Below are positions 21,571 through 32,531 of a stretch of DNA of 64,000 nt, in pieces. How positions within the stretch are numbered: position 1 is the first letter of the stretch; the number at the start of each line of letters is the position of its first letter. The position numbers and the translations under genes were made by a program. Origin of the DNA: Branchipolynoe longqiensis (taxonomy: Eukaryota; Annelida; Polychaeta; Phyllodocida; Polynoidae). The DNA is taken from assembly GCA_030323885.1 (NCBI GenBank), contig JASIRB010003059.1, forward strand, positions 16,745 to 80,744, in the 5' to 3' direction. The notes under the pieces are model-generated. The model had not been told where the DNA came from and did no database searches. It was given only the letters and a program-made list of their open reading frames with translations.

Positions 21571-22248
21571 TTACACGCTTCTCATTTTAGTATATTTACT
21601 GATTGAGAACCTACCGCATCTACGACGTCTCCTCCTGCTCCTGCTCCGACTGCGACTGTCAGAGTCACTGTCAGATGACGAGCTACTGCTTGGGCTACTC
21701 GGAGAATCATCATCACTATTGTTTCCTCCTGATTTTTTGTTCTTGACCAACTTCTTGTCCGTCTTCTCCAATTTACCAGGTTTCACCTCCACTCCCAGCT
21801 TCTCCGTCATGCATGCCTCCTCCCGTCCTGGCCATCTGTCCGCCTCCTTCAATGCTGCCCGCAGCTGCTCCTTCCGTCGCTCCCGGTTGCGCGATGCGAG
21901 CTCTAACCGCAATGCTCGCTCCTCCTCATCCTCCTCGTATGCCTCCTGTGCCTCCTGCCGGTCCTCCTCGTGTGGCCGCGTGATTGCGCTCACGGCAGCT
22001 GTAACTGGCTTAGTCTCCAGACCCGGGGCCTCATCTCCCGATGATTTCAACTCCGACTTAATCTTCTTCGTGATTTTCGTCTGCTTGCACTTGCTGCCCC
22101 GGAGAGGTTCGTGCTCCTCCCTGTAGGTCGCGCACAGGTCCAATACCATACCGATGGCGTTTTTTATTTTATTTTTGTTTATTGCGGGAATTCGGTCAGT
22201 ATATGTTTTCTGCGCGTCCGTGAACAATCCGTTACGTCCGTTTGACAT
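21571..22248 (-). CDS. Unidentified charged protein with RS/acidic tail
   Basis: An open frame of 225 codons with no recognised domain. Residues 1-45 (MSNGRNGLFTDAQKTY..., NKIKNAIGMVLDLC) look folded; then a lysine-rich part, a glutamate-rich helical stretch (HEEDRQEAQEAYEEDEEERA), and a C-terminal tail of Ser/Asp repeats ending in RSRSRSRRRRRR. It lies upstream of Ty3 copy 1 in the same orientation. It might be a host exon, an ORF1-like protein of a mobile element, or a fragment; I cannot tell which. The open frame and biased composition make it more than chance. Confidence 0.45.
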   Translation of the reverse strand: MSNGRNGLFTDAQKTYTDRIPAINKNKIKNAIGMVLDLCATYREEHEPLRGSKCKQTKITKKIKSELKSSGDEAPGLETKPVTAAVSAITRPHEEDRQEAQEAYEEDEEERALRLELASRNRERRKEQLRAALKEADRWPGREEACMTEKLGVEVKPGKLEKTDKKLVKNKKSGGNNSDDDSPSSPSSSSSSDSDSDSRSRSRSRRRRRRCGRFSISKYTKMRSV

Positions 22249-22269
22249 TTCGTTTTCATCCAGTTATCA

Positions 22270-22432
22270 TCTGGTGGCTATTTGTTAATGTACGTTCCTT
22301 GTCCATTTAGCGTTCGTTTCATATGGTACATTTCGGTACATTTCGGTACATTTTGAGACCGAACACCACCGGACTAGACAATTCTTTGTCCGGTGGTTTC
22401 CGGTACTCAGTCCGGTAAGGTCTGACTGGGCC
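22270..22432. mobile_element. MITE end fragment, CCGG word family
   Basis: The right terminus (GGTCTGACTGGGCC then TTA) and the CCGGT-rich array are the inverted counterpart of the left end of the 56.3-kb MITE: TACCGGACTGAGTACCGGA and ACAAAGAATT are shared. The opposite end was not found. Also holds three copies of GGTACATTTC. Confidence 0.7.
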
Positions 22433-22483
22433 TTAAACAATACTTAACCATTGGTTTTTGTTTTTACTCACAGTCTCCGAACT

Positions 22484-22849
22484 ATGGCTACGAAGCGGGG
22501 TAAGGCCGAGGCATCTCATGTGCTCAGTGAAGATGAAGACCGCTCACTGCCGGCACGGGTACAAAGGTTGCCCTCATCAGAACAAAGGGATTCAGACGAG
22601 GCGGGGGGGGGGGGGCGGTACCTAGATGAACAAGTCGCTAGACTGGTTCAACAAAAGATGGAGGAGATGTTGCCCTCCAGAGTGGCCACTAAGAAGAAAG
22701 CCAAGGTGGTGCTGGATTCCGATGAATCAGAGTGGGAGGATCTTTCTGAAGATCAGGCCTTGTCTGGCGATGAGTCAGAGGGAGAGGTGGTTGTGTCTGC
22801 GTGCATTAATCTTTGGTGCTTGTCACTACATAGCCTGGCATTCAGCTGA
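22484..22849 (+). CDS. Unidentified acidic/lysine-rich ORF
   Basis: Starts MATKRGKAEASHVLSEDEDR and continues with a probable amphipathic segment (YLDEQVARLVQQKMEEM) and Ser-Asp-Glu repeats. About 121 codons. A G run (~22602-22615) makes the frame vulnerable to sequencing error. It lies immediately upstream of the LTR of Ty3 copy 2. Similar low-complexity starts occur in ORF1 of YR retrotransposons, but no homology can be shown. Confidence 0.35.
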   Translation: MATKRGKAEASHVLSEDEDRSLPARVQRLPSSEQRDSDEAGGGGRYLDEQVARLVQQKMEEMLPSRVATKKKAKVVLDSDESEWEDLSEDQALSGDESEGEVVVSACINLWCLSLHSLAFS

Positions 22850-22875
22850 TACAATTCATCTCGCAAGGTGATGTA

Positions 22876-23037
22876 TGTTGTATATGTATAATATATGTAT
22901 GTAACAAGGCCAGGAATGTGAGCCGGGGTACACCGGCTAGGGTCACGTGGCAACAGGACCCCATGTCATACTCGAGGAAATAAAGTTAGTCGTTACACGA
23001 TACTCAAGGTGTCCGGGTGGTTGATACATACACTGCA
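22876..23037 (+). repeat. 5' LTR of Ty3 copy 2 and primer-binding site
   Basis: Begins TGTTGTATATG and ends ATACACTGCA. GAGGAAATAAAG near 22975 includes an AATAAA signal. TGGTGTCAGA (23038-23047) directly follows, a tRNA-Leu-type primer-binding site. Confidence 0.9.
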
Positions 23038-23158
23038 TGGTGTCAGATATCAGAAGGGGCAAGACATGGCGGCAGCTATACTAGCTGGGCTAAAACCACC
23101 AAAGGAAATGAACCCGGAAGGAAACTTGGCTGTAAATTGGCAGAGTTGGATAACAGCA

Positions 23159-23680
23159 TGTAAAATATTCTGATAATCGGCAGAGACGGGAAATGGAAAT
23201 CCTCTATTATTATTCTGTGTGGCCAGCCAAAAATGTGTGTATATGTATGTTGTCTACATATATATATATGGCTTGGCCCATGCTTGAGGGCAGGTAATTA
23301 TAGAATTAGGGATGATTGGCAGGTCTGGGTGAGTGCACTCAGGGCCTGGCTCTCTGCTGTGGTAGGGGTCAATGCACACAGGGGTTAAGGTTGGTGGTGG
23401 CCACAGGTCAACCAGCTCTGGTGGTGGGCAGACCACTGGTGGTCATGGTAACCAGGAATGCTGAGTCCCTATTGAAGGAACTGGGAATGCTGTTTCCCTA
23501 TTGGTTGAGTGAATGCATGATCCTGTACCAAGAATCCATGTTCTATATATAATGAACCAGAGGGGCTTGAACTCTCTCTTACACTCTTACTTTTGCTTTA
23601 CTTTCTCTCTTTCTCTCCATCTGTATTGTTTTTCACTTTAGCCTACCTAGATAGCCAAAGACTCGAACACCGACCCTACA
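23159..23680. mobile_element. Solo-LTR-like element in gag, 4-bp TSD
   Basis: 522 bp with ends TGTAAAATATTC and CGACCCTACA (TG...CA), flanked by AGCA on both sides (23155-23158, 23681-23684). Removing it restores the gag frame. A homologous 507-bp copy lies reversed at 47093-47599, and an 80-bp deletion form at 29221-29300. Ends and duplication length fit a solo LTR; no internal region is known. Confidence 0.8.
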
Positions 23681-23907
23681 AGCATATGAAATATTTGTTG
23701 GAGCAGCAGGAATAACAAGCAAACCCGAAAAGACACAATGTTTCATATTTTTACATGTCACCGGTGCGGAAGCTCAGAAGGTGTTCCCAACGCTTCCAAT
23801 TGAGCAGTTGGACCACGAGAAGATTTCTGCCTCTAATAGAGGCATTTCGGAAATCCTGTCAAAGTAAGTCGAACGAGACTGGTGGGGTATCAATTCAGTG
23901 CATTTAA

Positions 23908-23941
23908 CCAGAAGTTGCAGTCCATGGACTGCAACTTCTGG
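23908..23941. repeat. Perfect 34-bp palindrome
   Basis: CCAGAAGTTGCAGTCCA is followed without spacer by its exact reverse complement. It lies within the gag-homologous region and replaces part of the conserved residues between 'NQ' and 'ELQHKI'. Confidence 0.95.
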
Positions 23942-24180
23942 GAATTACAACATAAAATTGTGTTTTGTGAGTACGGAGCTGTGGAAAACTCTGTGTTGAG
24001 AGACAGGCTGGTTAGTGGTGTAAAGGAGAAAGAACTATGGGATAAACCGATCCAAACCCCGAAATTGTCTCCGGACAAATGCCTGGAAATGTGCAGAGTA
24101 AGTGAGTACAATGCCACGCAATTGGACACGCATCATGATGATGAAGTGGATGCCATTAACAAGCATGACAGGTACTGGTC

Positions 24181-27100
24181 ATGCTGACCAACACCACCGG
24201 TAACACCTTGGCACCGCACCCAATCAAGCAACTTCAACACCACGCTTGTGAACTGCATGCGCTGTGGATACACGCATGGGTGCACAAACTGCCCAGCCAA
24301 GGACAAGGATGCAGGAAAATGGGCCATTTTGTCAAGGTGTGTAGAGGGACAAGATGGAGTAATGCGCCAGTGAACACCATTGGAATGGACCGAAGCGGCA
24401 GCAGAGAGGAATGGGAGCTAGCCGACTCAGAGGAGGATGACGAGGATCCAGACCTGTTCGTCGGTGCAATGGATGAAGGGGAAGACAGTGATTTGGAGGA
24501 GCTGTGGTACAAGAACATACGTGTCGGGGAAACAAAAGTCAGTTTCAAGCTCGATACGGGCTTGGAAGCCAACATTGTACCAATTCAAACCTTCCACGCT
24601 ATAGGAACCGGAATTCTCAAACCAGCGCGCTGTAAGCTGTTCACAAACAGCGGTCAGCGACTACACCCAGAGGGCGCAGTGGAGCTGCTGATACATGGTC
24701 AGACAATCCGTTTCCAAGTGATGAACACTGGTTGTGCCATCTTGGGAAAGAAGGCATGTGTCCGCCTGAAATTAATCAACCGTGTGGACTCCGTGGGTCG
24801 ACACGCAACCAAGGCAGCTGAAATGGTAAATAAATTCACAGATGTATTTAAAGGTTTAGGAAAAATAAAAGTTAATGTCAAAATACACATAAATCCTGAA
24901 ATAAACCCTGTCATAGATCCACCTCACAGAATACCTCATGCTGTTGCAAGCGAAGTAAAAAAAGAATAAGGTCGAATGGTCAGCATCAGAGTAATTGTTC
25001 CACAAATCGATCCCACACCATGGGTGAGTTCAATAACTGTAGTGCGAAAACCGGGGAAGATCCGAATATGTTTGGACACGACAAAATTAAATCAGGCAAT
25101 TCTCCGCAGCCCAAATCCCAACAAAACCGTGGAGCAGGTTGTGGCCAAAACAGCCGGGCCAAGAATTTCTCAGTACTGGAAGCCAACAGTGGGTATTGGC
25201 AGATACTTCTTGACAAGGAAAGCTCGCTCCTCTGTACCTTCAATACCCCCTGGGGGAGATACTGGTACACCCGGTTCCCATTCGGGATAAAAACAGCTGG
25301 GGATATATTTATTTCAAGAGATGAACGAGATATTCAGAGATATAAAGGGCATAGAAATCATAGCAGATGACATTTTAGTATTCGGATGGACCTTAGAACA
25401 GCATAACGAATGGTTGCAGACAGTGTTAGCGAGGGCACCCCAGGTGGATCTAAAATTAAATCCTAAGAAATCAAACATCTGTAAGACATCGGTTGAGTAT
25501 GTGGGTCACATATTAACGAAATACGGATTAAAACCCAACCCTGACAGAGTTAGAGCCATTCTTGACATGCCAACCCCCACTGAATAAGCTGCAGTTCAGA
25601 GGTTTTTAGGCATGATGAACTACGTCAGCAAATTCATACCGAAATTCGCAAAACCACGAAGAGTAATCCTAACCAAAGGCATTGCATGGCATTGGGAGTT
25701 GGCGCAAGAAAAGGCATTCATTGAACTGAAAGCATTGTTAATGAAAGCACCTGTATTAACATATTATGATGTAACAAAACCAATTGTACTAGAAGTCAAT
25801 GCCTCGCAGACAGGGCTAGGGGCAACGTTGTTTCAGAACTAAAGACTAATAGCAATGGCATCCAAGCACTAGATACAGCCCAGGCTATATATGCAGTAAT
25901 CGAAAAAGAAATCTGTTTTGGCTGTAAAAAGTTCCATGAATATATTTTCGGGAAGGAAATTACAGTCGAAACAGATCATAAACCACTAGTAAACATCATG
26001 CTCAAACCAATAAGCAGCCTGTCAGCCTGAATGCAATGCCTGCGCATGCGTTTACAAAATTATAATCTAACAGTGATTCATAAAAAAGGTGTGAATATGC
26101 TTTTTTCAGATGCGCTATCGCACGCCCACTCAGCCAAAATAGAGTCTAGTGATCTGTTCGACAACACCATCACAGTTGCAGCAGTCGGGTTTGTCAGTGA
26201 TGACCTAGATCAAATCACACAAGAAACTATAAATGACCAGACACTACAGAAGCTAGCGAAAGTAATAAAAGAAGGTTGGCCAAGCAACACTAAATTAATA
26301 TGTCCTGAGTTAAAACCCTATCACACACACCATGAGGAAATCACAATACAAAATAACATACTACTGAAAGGGGATCGAATCATCATCCCAAAGTCAATGC
26401 AAAAAGACATTCTCAAGACATTCTCAACAAAAGACATGAATCCCATCTCATGATAATTAAATGCAAGCAAATGGCCAGAGACTATGTATACTGGCCCGGT
26501 ATAGCAACACAGATTGAAGATAAAATAGCATGATGCCAAATATGCCAATCCAAAAGAAGCATCCCACAAACTGAACCAATGATATCACACGATATTCCGA
26601 CAGTACTGTATACAAAAATCGGCATTGATCTATTCCAATACAAGAACACCAAATACCTAGTAATTGTAGACTACTTCTAAAAATAAGATCAACATCGAGT
26701 GCAGCCGTAATCAATGTACTAAAAGAAATGTTTGGAAGATACAGGATACCGGTAGAAATTGTGTCTGACAGTGGACCACAATTCTGTAGTGCAGAGTATA
26801 AACAATTCGCGAGGACATACGCTTTTAAAACTAAGTTCTGAAGTCCACACTACCCATGCAGTAATGGGCAAACAGAACAATACATTCAAACAGTCAAAGG
26901 CCTGTTAAAGCAGGCAATTAAGGACAACACAGACATCAACATAGCATTACATATCGCAACACGACGATCAATGAATTAGGAGCGTATCCCGCACAATTAC
27001 TCATGAGTCGAAAACTAAGATCGAAAATACCCTCATCAGACAAACATCTAAAGCCTAAACTAGTGACAAACAGAAAAAAGCAAGAAAAGCAAAAACGAGA

Positions 27101-27240
27101 TCACCATTACGGATGCTAGCCAGACCAAACACCGCAGATACACAATAAAAAATACAAGAAACCCAAGACATGTAATACTCACACCGACAAACCAATCAAA
27201 AGAAACAGAGTCAGCTGATCGATGATTACAAAACACCGGT
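24181..27240 (+). pseudogene. Ty3 protease-RT-RNase H-integrase (copy 2), degenerate
   Basis: 24181-24969: second zinc knuckle (CRKMGHFVKVC), acidic linker, protease FKLDTGLEANIVP, and the linker to RT, ending at a stop. 24976-25587: RT in several frames, with FPFGIKTAGDIF and IADDILVFG. 25612-26150: RNase H, including VLEVNASQTGLGATLF (first catalytic Asp replaced by Asn) and VETDHKPLV. 26150-27240: zinc-binding and core integrase remnants (SDSGPQF) with many stops. Not translatable as a polyprotein. Confidence 0.85.
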
Positions 27241-27706
27241 GGGTGGTGAAATTGAAAATAATAATAATGAACAGTACATCACAAGGTTCGGCAGAACAGT
27301 ACACCCAGTAAACAGGCTAAGGTATTAACACATTATGAGCCAAAAGAAATGGTAATGTAAACAATCGGAAGAAATGCATCAGAGTCACCAGAAATTGTTG
27401 TAAAATAAGAATGTTGAAAGTAATGATGAAAATTGCAACATGTGATAGACAGACATGTATAAATATAATGCTACAACGTGAGATTTCCAGAAATCGATAC
27501 AGATTATCAGTTGATATAACATGGAGTGGATGTTATGATGATTATGACTCTCTTTTCTTCTATTGTTATATTTGTATCTACTATGTTAGCTAAATGTTGT
27601 TTGGGTGGAGGTTGATATTTTTTTTAGTTTTTTGAGTGTTCTTTTTTAGTTTGATTTTTTTTCTGTTATAAAAAAAAAGAAGAAAAAAAAAAGGTGGAAC
27701 GAGAGA

Positions 27707-27866
27707 TGTTGAATATGTATATGTATAATGTAACAAGGCCAGGAATGTGAGCAGGGCTACACTGGCTAGGGTCACATGACAACAGGACCCTATCTGATAC
27801 TTGAGGAAATAAAGTCAGTAGTTACACGAGACTCAAGGTGTCCGGGTGGTTGATACATACACTACA
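27707..27866 (+). repeat. 3' LTR of Ty3 copy 2 with polypurine tract
   Basis: Homologous to 22876-23037, ending ATACACTACA. A purine stretch (27670-27696, AAAGAAGAAAAAAAAAAGG) precedes it. Confidence 0.9.
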
Positions 27867-27869
27867 ATG

Positions 27870-29215
27870 TCTAAACAATATTTTAACAATATGCCGCAAA
27901 CAGAAACCTGACTCCATATTGGGGAAATATCGACATCATTTGCAGGATATTTTAATCATATACTAAGAACATTAATAATAATGATAACAACAACAATAAT
28001 TCCAGAATAATGAAAATATCAGATAACAATAGAAACTAAGAGCAAATTACAAAACATCTTCTCTGAAAATAATTATAGAAAACCTTTTTCGAATAAATAT
28101 TTTCATTAAATATATTTATTAAGGTAATTCAATCTAATGTTGGTCACAAATATACAACAGGTGGTGACATGTATATACCCCACAGGTATAGTAATCCAAC
28201 TCCACCCCCATACCCACCCCCAGTGGTCATCATTGGGTAGACTGCTAAAACAACAGCACATCTGCCTGTCTGTATATTAATTAGAATAGTGGTTTCTGTG
28301 ATGCCATACATCATACTTTGTCCATATTCCCAGTTACTTCTCAATAACTATGTATATGAGTTTAATTCTAAGACAAGCGATTATTAGAGTAGACCACGGT
28401 AGTTTCCTAGTAAAAATAAAAATTCTATAATACAAGCAGGACAATTTATAGGCAAAATAAGATATATTTATTTTAATGTCATTTCAATTGAATAATATGA
28501 ACATAGTATTCATGGGAACATATGGAAATGAGTCTTAAAGTTGCAGTCCGATGATTTTGAATTCCTGCCATTTTATGAGATAAATAAACCACATTGATCG
28601 CTATAATTTACATTACTTCATTTTGAAGTATCTGTTACTTTAACTGGCTAACCTTGGAGATTTAAAAAATGGAAACATGCCGAATTAATTGTGGCAAACA
28701 CATCAAATGTATGACACCATAGGCAACAGCAGTAACAGGTTCTAATAAATTGACTCAGCGTTCCCTTCTATGCAACAACACATGCTTAATAAGTACACAA
28801 ATATCTAAGTTAGATAAGAACTCAAATTTAAATAATTGCCTCGGTTTAAAAGATGTGATACTTTGATTTGACTATGCTGCTTTAAATTACTAAGACACAA
28901 CATTTACATAACAATTATGTCATTGCTCACGGACACAGTAGACAGAGAGGCTGAGATGGGTAAAACAAGACTTTTATTCGGGTGCAGCCCACCCGTGCGG
29001 CATGTACATTGTTCATGATTGGGTGTCAGACAGGAAGCAGTCGAACGAAGGTCATGCTATTAATGGAACGAGGAATGAGAATGTGATGAGGGGAGATGGA
29101 ACATGTGAGCGAGATAACATTAAATGAGCAAAACAGAGTTAACATGTATACAGTTGATAGGTATAACTGTACAATAAATGTTAATGGCGTGAGAGATAAT
29201 AATATGATAATTAAT
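27870..29215. other. AT-rich region, no gene recognised
   Basis: No ORF over 66 codons and no member of the repeat families described here. Stops are frequent in all frames. Confidence 0.6.
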
Positions 29216-29220
29216 TATAT

Positions 29221-29300
29221 TGTAAAATATTCCGATTTGTCTGTATTGATTTCACTATAGCCTGCCTACACAATCACAGATTCGAGCCCTAGCCTTTACA
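29221..29300. mobile_element. 80-bp deletion derivative of the solo-LTR-like element
   Basis: Begins TGTAAAATATTCYGAT and ends with CTGTATTGATTTCACTATAG followed by CCTGCCTAC...CTTTACA. These are the two ends of the 522-bp element with the middle gone. It is flanked by ATAT on both sides (29217-29220, 29301-29304). Confidence 0.7.
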
Positions 29301-29304
29301 ATAT

Positions 29305-30160
29305 TATAAGTCATTAGGGTCAAGTGCTCGGGTGTCAGTTGGGTAATTGTTTGAAAGTGAACTTTATGTTTTTTAGAGTAAATGATTTGATTTGTTGATT
29401 GTTTGTTGATTGGCATGGTGCCAATCTAAGGCAGGTGTGTGGGTGGGTAAAATTGGAGCTGGGAAGTGGTCAGTGCGGGAGGTTGGCCAGCTGAGGTGTG
29501 GTGTTGTGTTGTGTTTTGATTGGCTGAGGATTGGCAATGCGTGATTGGTGGGTGGAGAGAGTGTCGAGGCTAGGGGACTTTATTGACTAAGAGCTAACAA
29601 ATAACTCTTTAGAACTACTTAACTAACCTTTGATTGTCAATTACAATTTCTTTTATTGTTTAAAATCCTTGCACAATCTCCCATCTACCGTTGTGGTTCG
29701 GCGCAGAACGCAGACTGTGCTATTCTACTTGAGTGTACACCTTAAGTGTTGACCAGGCTGCTCCAGTGCTTGAGCATTGCACTTACGACCTTCACATACA
29801 GACTCCATTAAAAGTAATTATGTATATAATACCAAATGGTGGTTAAGTTTTAGGGTCGTTCTGACCACTACTCCTCTGTTAATCTACGCTGCCAACGTGC
29901 ATCATCGTACTCCACCGATGCTTCACTGTGTATGAGTTGTTAATAGCATGTTTTTTTTGTGTGCCTAACAACATACATATTTCACATTAATTTTGAATTA
30001 AAAAAAGAAAATTGAATTTCATATTTATTTTGATGGTTTTTTGTACTAACTTTGGTCACTTCAACCAAAAGGTCATTGTGACAGCCTTAACACAATATTG
30101 GTCCGGGGATTGATGCGGAGTCTAGGTCTAACCCATGCACACTGTGGGTTAAGGATAATA
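29305..30160. other. No gene recognised
   Basis: Spacer with GT-rich stretches (29400-29560). No long ORF and no recognised repeat family. Confidence 0.55.
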
Positions 30161-31062
30161 TATATGGGTCGTTTCATGGTAAATGGGGCCAAAATGTGAC
30201 ATTAGAGTAAAAAATGAATATTGTGTATTTCCCAATTTCTTTTTGCTGAGTAGCCAACTCTTGTACATACGTATACTATTAATGTGAAGGAAAAGATAGT
30301 TTAGGTTACCATCTTGTCAGAATAATAATAATTAATTGACTAGACAGCCACAAAGGTGAATGTAACATATGATTCATAAATAACAACAATTATTTTAGAA
30401 TATTTAATGCATGGAACAATAAATCTTTATGCTATTAAACCGTAAGTATACAACTGCACTATAAACAAATCTTTATAGGGGAGTTATATTCTTCCCAATT
30501 TTGGGTTGTGGACATAACACAATTGAAGGGGACAACAACAAAGATAGGGGACTTCAACTACAATTATTTTCATACAGCCTTGTACAAAAATGCTATCATT
30601 AATTATGGTATTAAAAAATAGGGTTACACATGCAACAGTAGCAAGTGTTTTCTGACTGAAGCTCTGGTATTCTCAGAGTAGCATATTCCCTGACATAACA
30701 AGCTAGGGACTAGCAGGGGACACCACAGTTATGTCCAGAGCCAGTTTAATCATCATGGAATATTAGAAATAGATACAAAGATATGCAGGCAAGATAGACA
30801 TTGATTTCATGTGAGAGTGTCCTTTTATTAGTTTATAGACTAACAGATAATATTCTCTGCAAAATAAAGGTCTAGTAGACTGTAGAAAAGACCACATTCT
30901 CCATGTCACAAACTCATGCCTGTAAAATACGATATTTGTGGAATGAATATGTTGGCATTTTTTAATGTCACATTAGGCCATACATTTTTCATATCTATCC
31001 CTCCAAAGTGTAAGAATACCAGTTCTATAAAGAAAATAACTCCTCTACTCTTTCAATGAACT

Positions 31063-31412
31063 GGACAAAGGAAGACCGAGACAGAGGTGGGAGAGAAGAG
31101 GGTTTATATTACAGTCTGAACGATAATGACACAAGGTACAGTCTCGTGGGTGATAGTGTCCAAGGATCAATTGACCTGTTCCACGTCTGTGGAGGGAGAA
31201 GGAGCACTCTGGGAGGAGGTAGGCCCGGGAGCCGACCCCCTGGAGTGTTAAAAAGAGGGTGGGCGGGCATGGTAAATCCATGCAGGAGGAGTCTGGAGCC
31301 CGAATGCGGGTCAGGCGGGGGAGGGGAAGGAGGAGGAGGGAGCATGCGGTGCTTGGGGACGTGACCATCTCGGGCTTCCCGCCGGATCAACCACAATTCA
31401 GAAATTATGGGC
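31063..31412 (-). repeat. YR1 terminal repeat, composite P-Q-R copy
   Basis: Read on the plus strand, R (GACAAAGGAAGAC..., to ~31162), Q (GATAGTGTCCAAGG...GCCGACCCC, ~31163-31250) and P (GAGTGTTAAAAAGAGGG...ATTATGGG, ~31251-31412) are joined. This is the element's 3' end (A2-B2 position). Confidence 0.8.
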
Positions 31413-31417
31413 CGATC

Positions 31418-31592
31418 CAGACAAAGGAAGACTGAGACGGAGGTGGGAGAGAAGAGGGTTTATTACATTCTAAACGATAATGACACAAGGTACAGTATCG
31501 TGGGTGATAGTGTCCAGGGATCAATCGACCTGGTCCACGTCTGCGGAGGGAGAAGGAGCACTCTGGGAGGAGGTAGGCCAGGGAGCCGACCC
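31418..31592 (-). repeat. YR1 internal repeat, Q-R copy
   Basis: Repeats R and Q only, next to the recombinase C-terminus (B1 position of a Ngaro split repeat). It overlaps the last codons of the recombinase frame. Confidence 0.8.
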
Positions 31593-32465
31593 AAAACATA
31601 AGGCCAAGGCTCTCGGGGCGTCGGAGGCCGCTATCTTCGGGACGTACGCATGTACTGCCTCAGACTCCCAGGTTCCTTGAGCCATTATCGTGGAGAGGTC
31701 CACCCCCCTCAAAGCGCAGGCTTGCGCCACCCCCCTGCGGAGGCCGTGTAGGGTGTAGGCGTCGGCTCCGGAGACGCCGGCCTCTCGGAGGGCTGGGGCA
31801 TCCCCGGGTGCGGGCGTCAGGTCGATGGCGCACCTCCAGCCATGGATGGGGCAGATGGGCGATCCGGCGATGGCGGGCATGAATATGGAGACGGCCTGCG
31901 CTGGGGAGCGGATGGTCTTCGAGGAAGAGATGCGCAGGCGAAGCCCCCCGGGGGCGGGCCGGACGTCGTCCCTGCGCAGCGTATGCGGCCCCCCCACGGT
32001 GCGTGCAAGGGGGACAGCAGATTGGACTGCCGCAGGAAGCTGAAGTAGCCCATCACGGTCGCCGCCCAGGGGGCGACCCCGAGGTGCCCCAGGGCGCGCA
32101 TGTACGTGTGGATGACGGGCAGCATGTCGGGGGTGATGCCGGGGGCGTGCCGGTGTCGTCGCGAAGGGCCTTTCGCCGCGCCGCCTGACGTGCGCCGCGA
32201 ACGGGGCGTCAAAGGGGGCGACGTCGCCCCCCGCCTCCCGGACCCAGGAGCGGGCGCCGGAGAAGGCGTTGGCGACCGACGCCGGGGAGGGAAGCAGCCG
32301 GTGGAGGTATGCGACGAACTGCCTGACGTCATAGGGGGCGGGGGCCAGGTGGTCGACTCCCCGCTCGAGGACGAACTCAAGGTAACGCCTGGTGTGCCGG
32401 TCGCGGTTGCGCCAAGTACCCGGGGCCAGCGCAGCGCGGTGGAGCTCCATGAGGTGCAGGTGCAC
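31521..32465 (-). pseudogene. Tyrosine recombinase (YR1)
   Basis: Tyrosine recombinase that would cut and rejoin the element circle with host DNA. N-terminal SAM-like part (WRNRDRHTRRYLEF, QFVAYLHRLL), then C-terminal catalytic motifs TLHGLRRGVAQ (His-x-x-Arg) and EAVHAYVPK (tyrosine nucleophile). The middle third is readable only in another frame (GITPDMLPVIHTYMRALGHL and GYFSFLRQSNLL, 31.95-32.2 kb), so two compensating frameshifts have scrambled the region carrying the first catalytic Arg. Confidence 0.8.
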
Positions 32466-32531
32466 CGTCGGTCCATAGTCTGGAAAGATTCAGAGCCGGC
32501 GAATGGTGCACCCTAGCTATAGAGAGACCCC

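Larger units (their letters stand above)
23066..24187 (+). pseudogene. Ty3 gag (copy 2), split and frameshifted
   Basis: The gag start (MAAAILAGLKPPKE, 23066) runs about 31 codons, to a 522-bp insertion (23159-23680) after 'WITA'. Gag resumes with YEIFVGAAGITSKPEKTQC and, in a shifted frame (23882-24187), with CEYGAVENSVLRDRLVSGV and KCLEMCRVSEYNA, matching copies 1 and 3. A perfect 34-bp palindrome interrupts the conserved block at 23908-23941. Confidence 0.8.
22876..27866 (+). mobile_element. Ty3-type LTR retrotransposon, copy 2 (decayed)
   Basis: LTRs of 162 and 160 bp (22876-23037; 27707-27866) with TG...CA ends and flanks ATGTA / ATGTC, consistent with a mutated 5-bp duplication. The interior has recognisable gag, protease, RT, RNase H and integrase in order but with many stops and frameshifts, and a 522-bp insertion near the gag start. 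It is older than copies 1 and 3 to judge by the damage. Confidence 0.9.
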
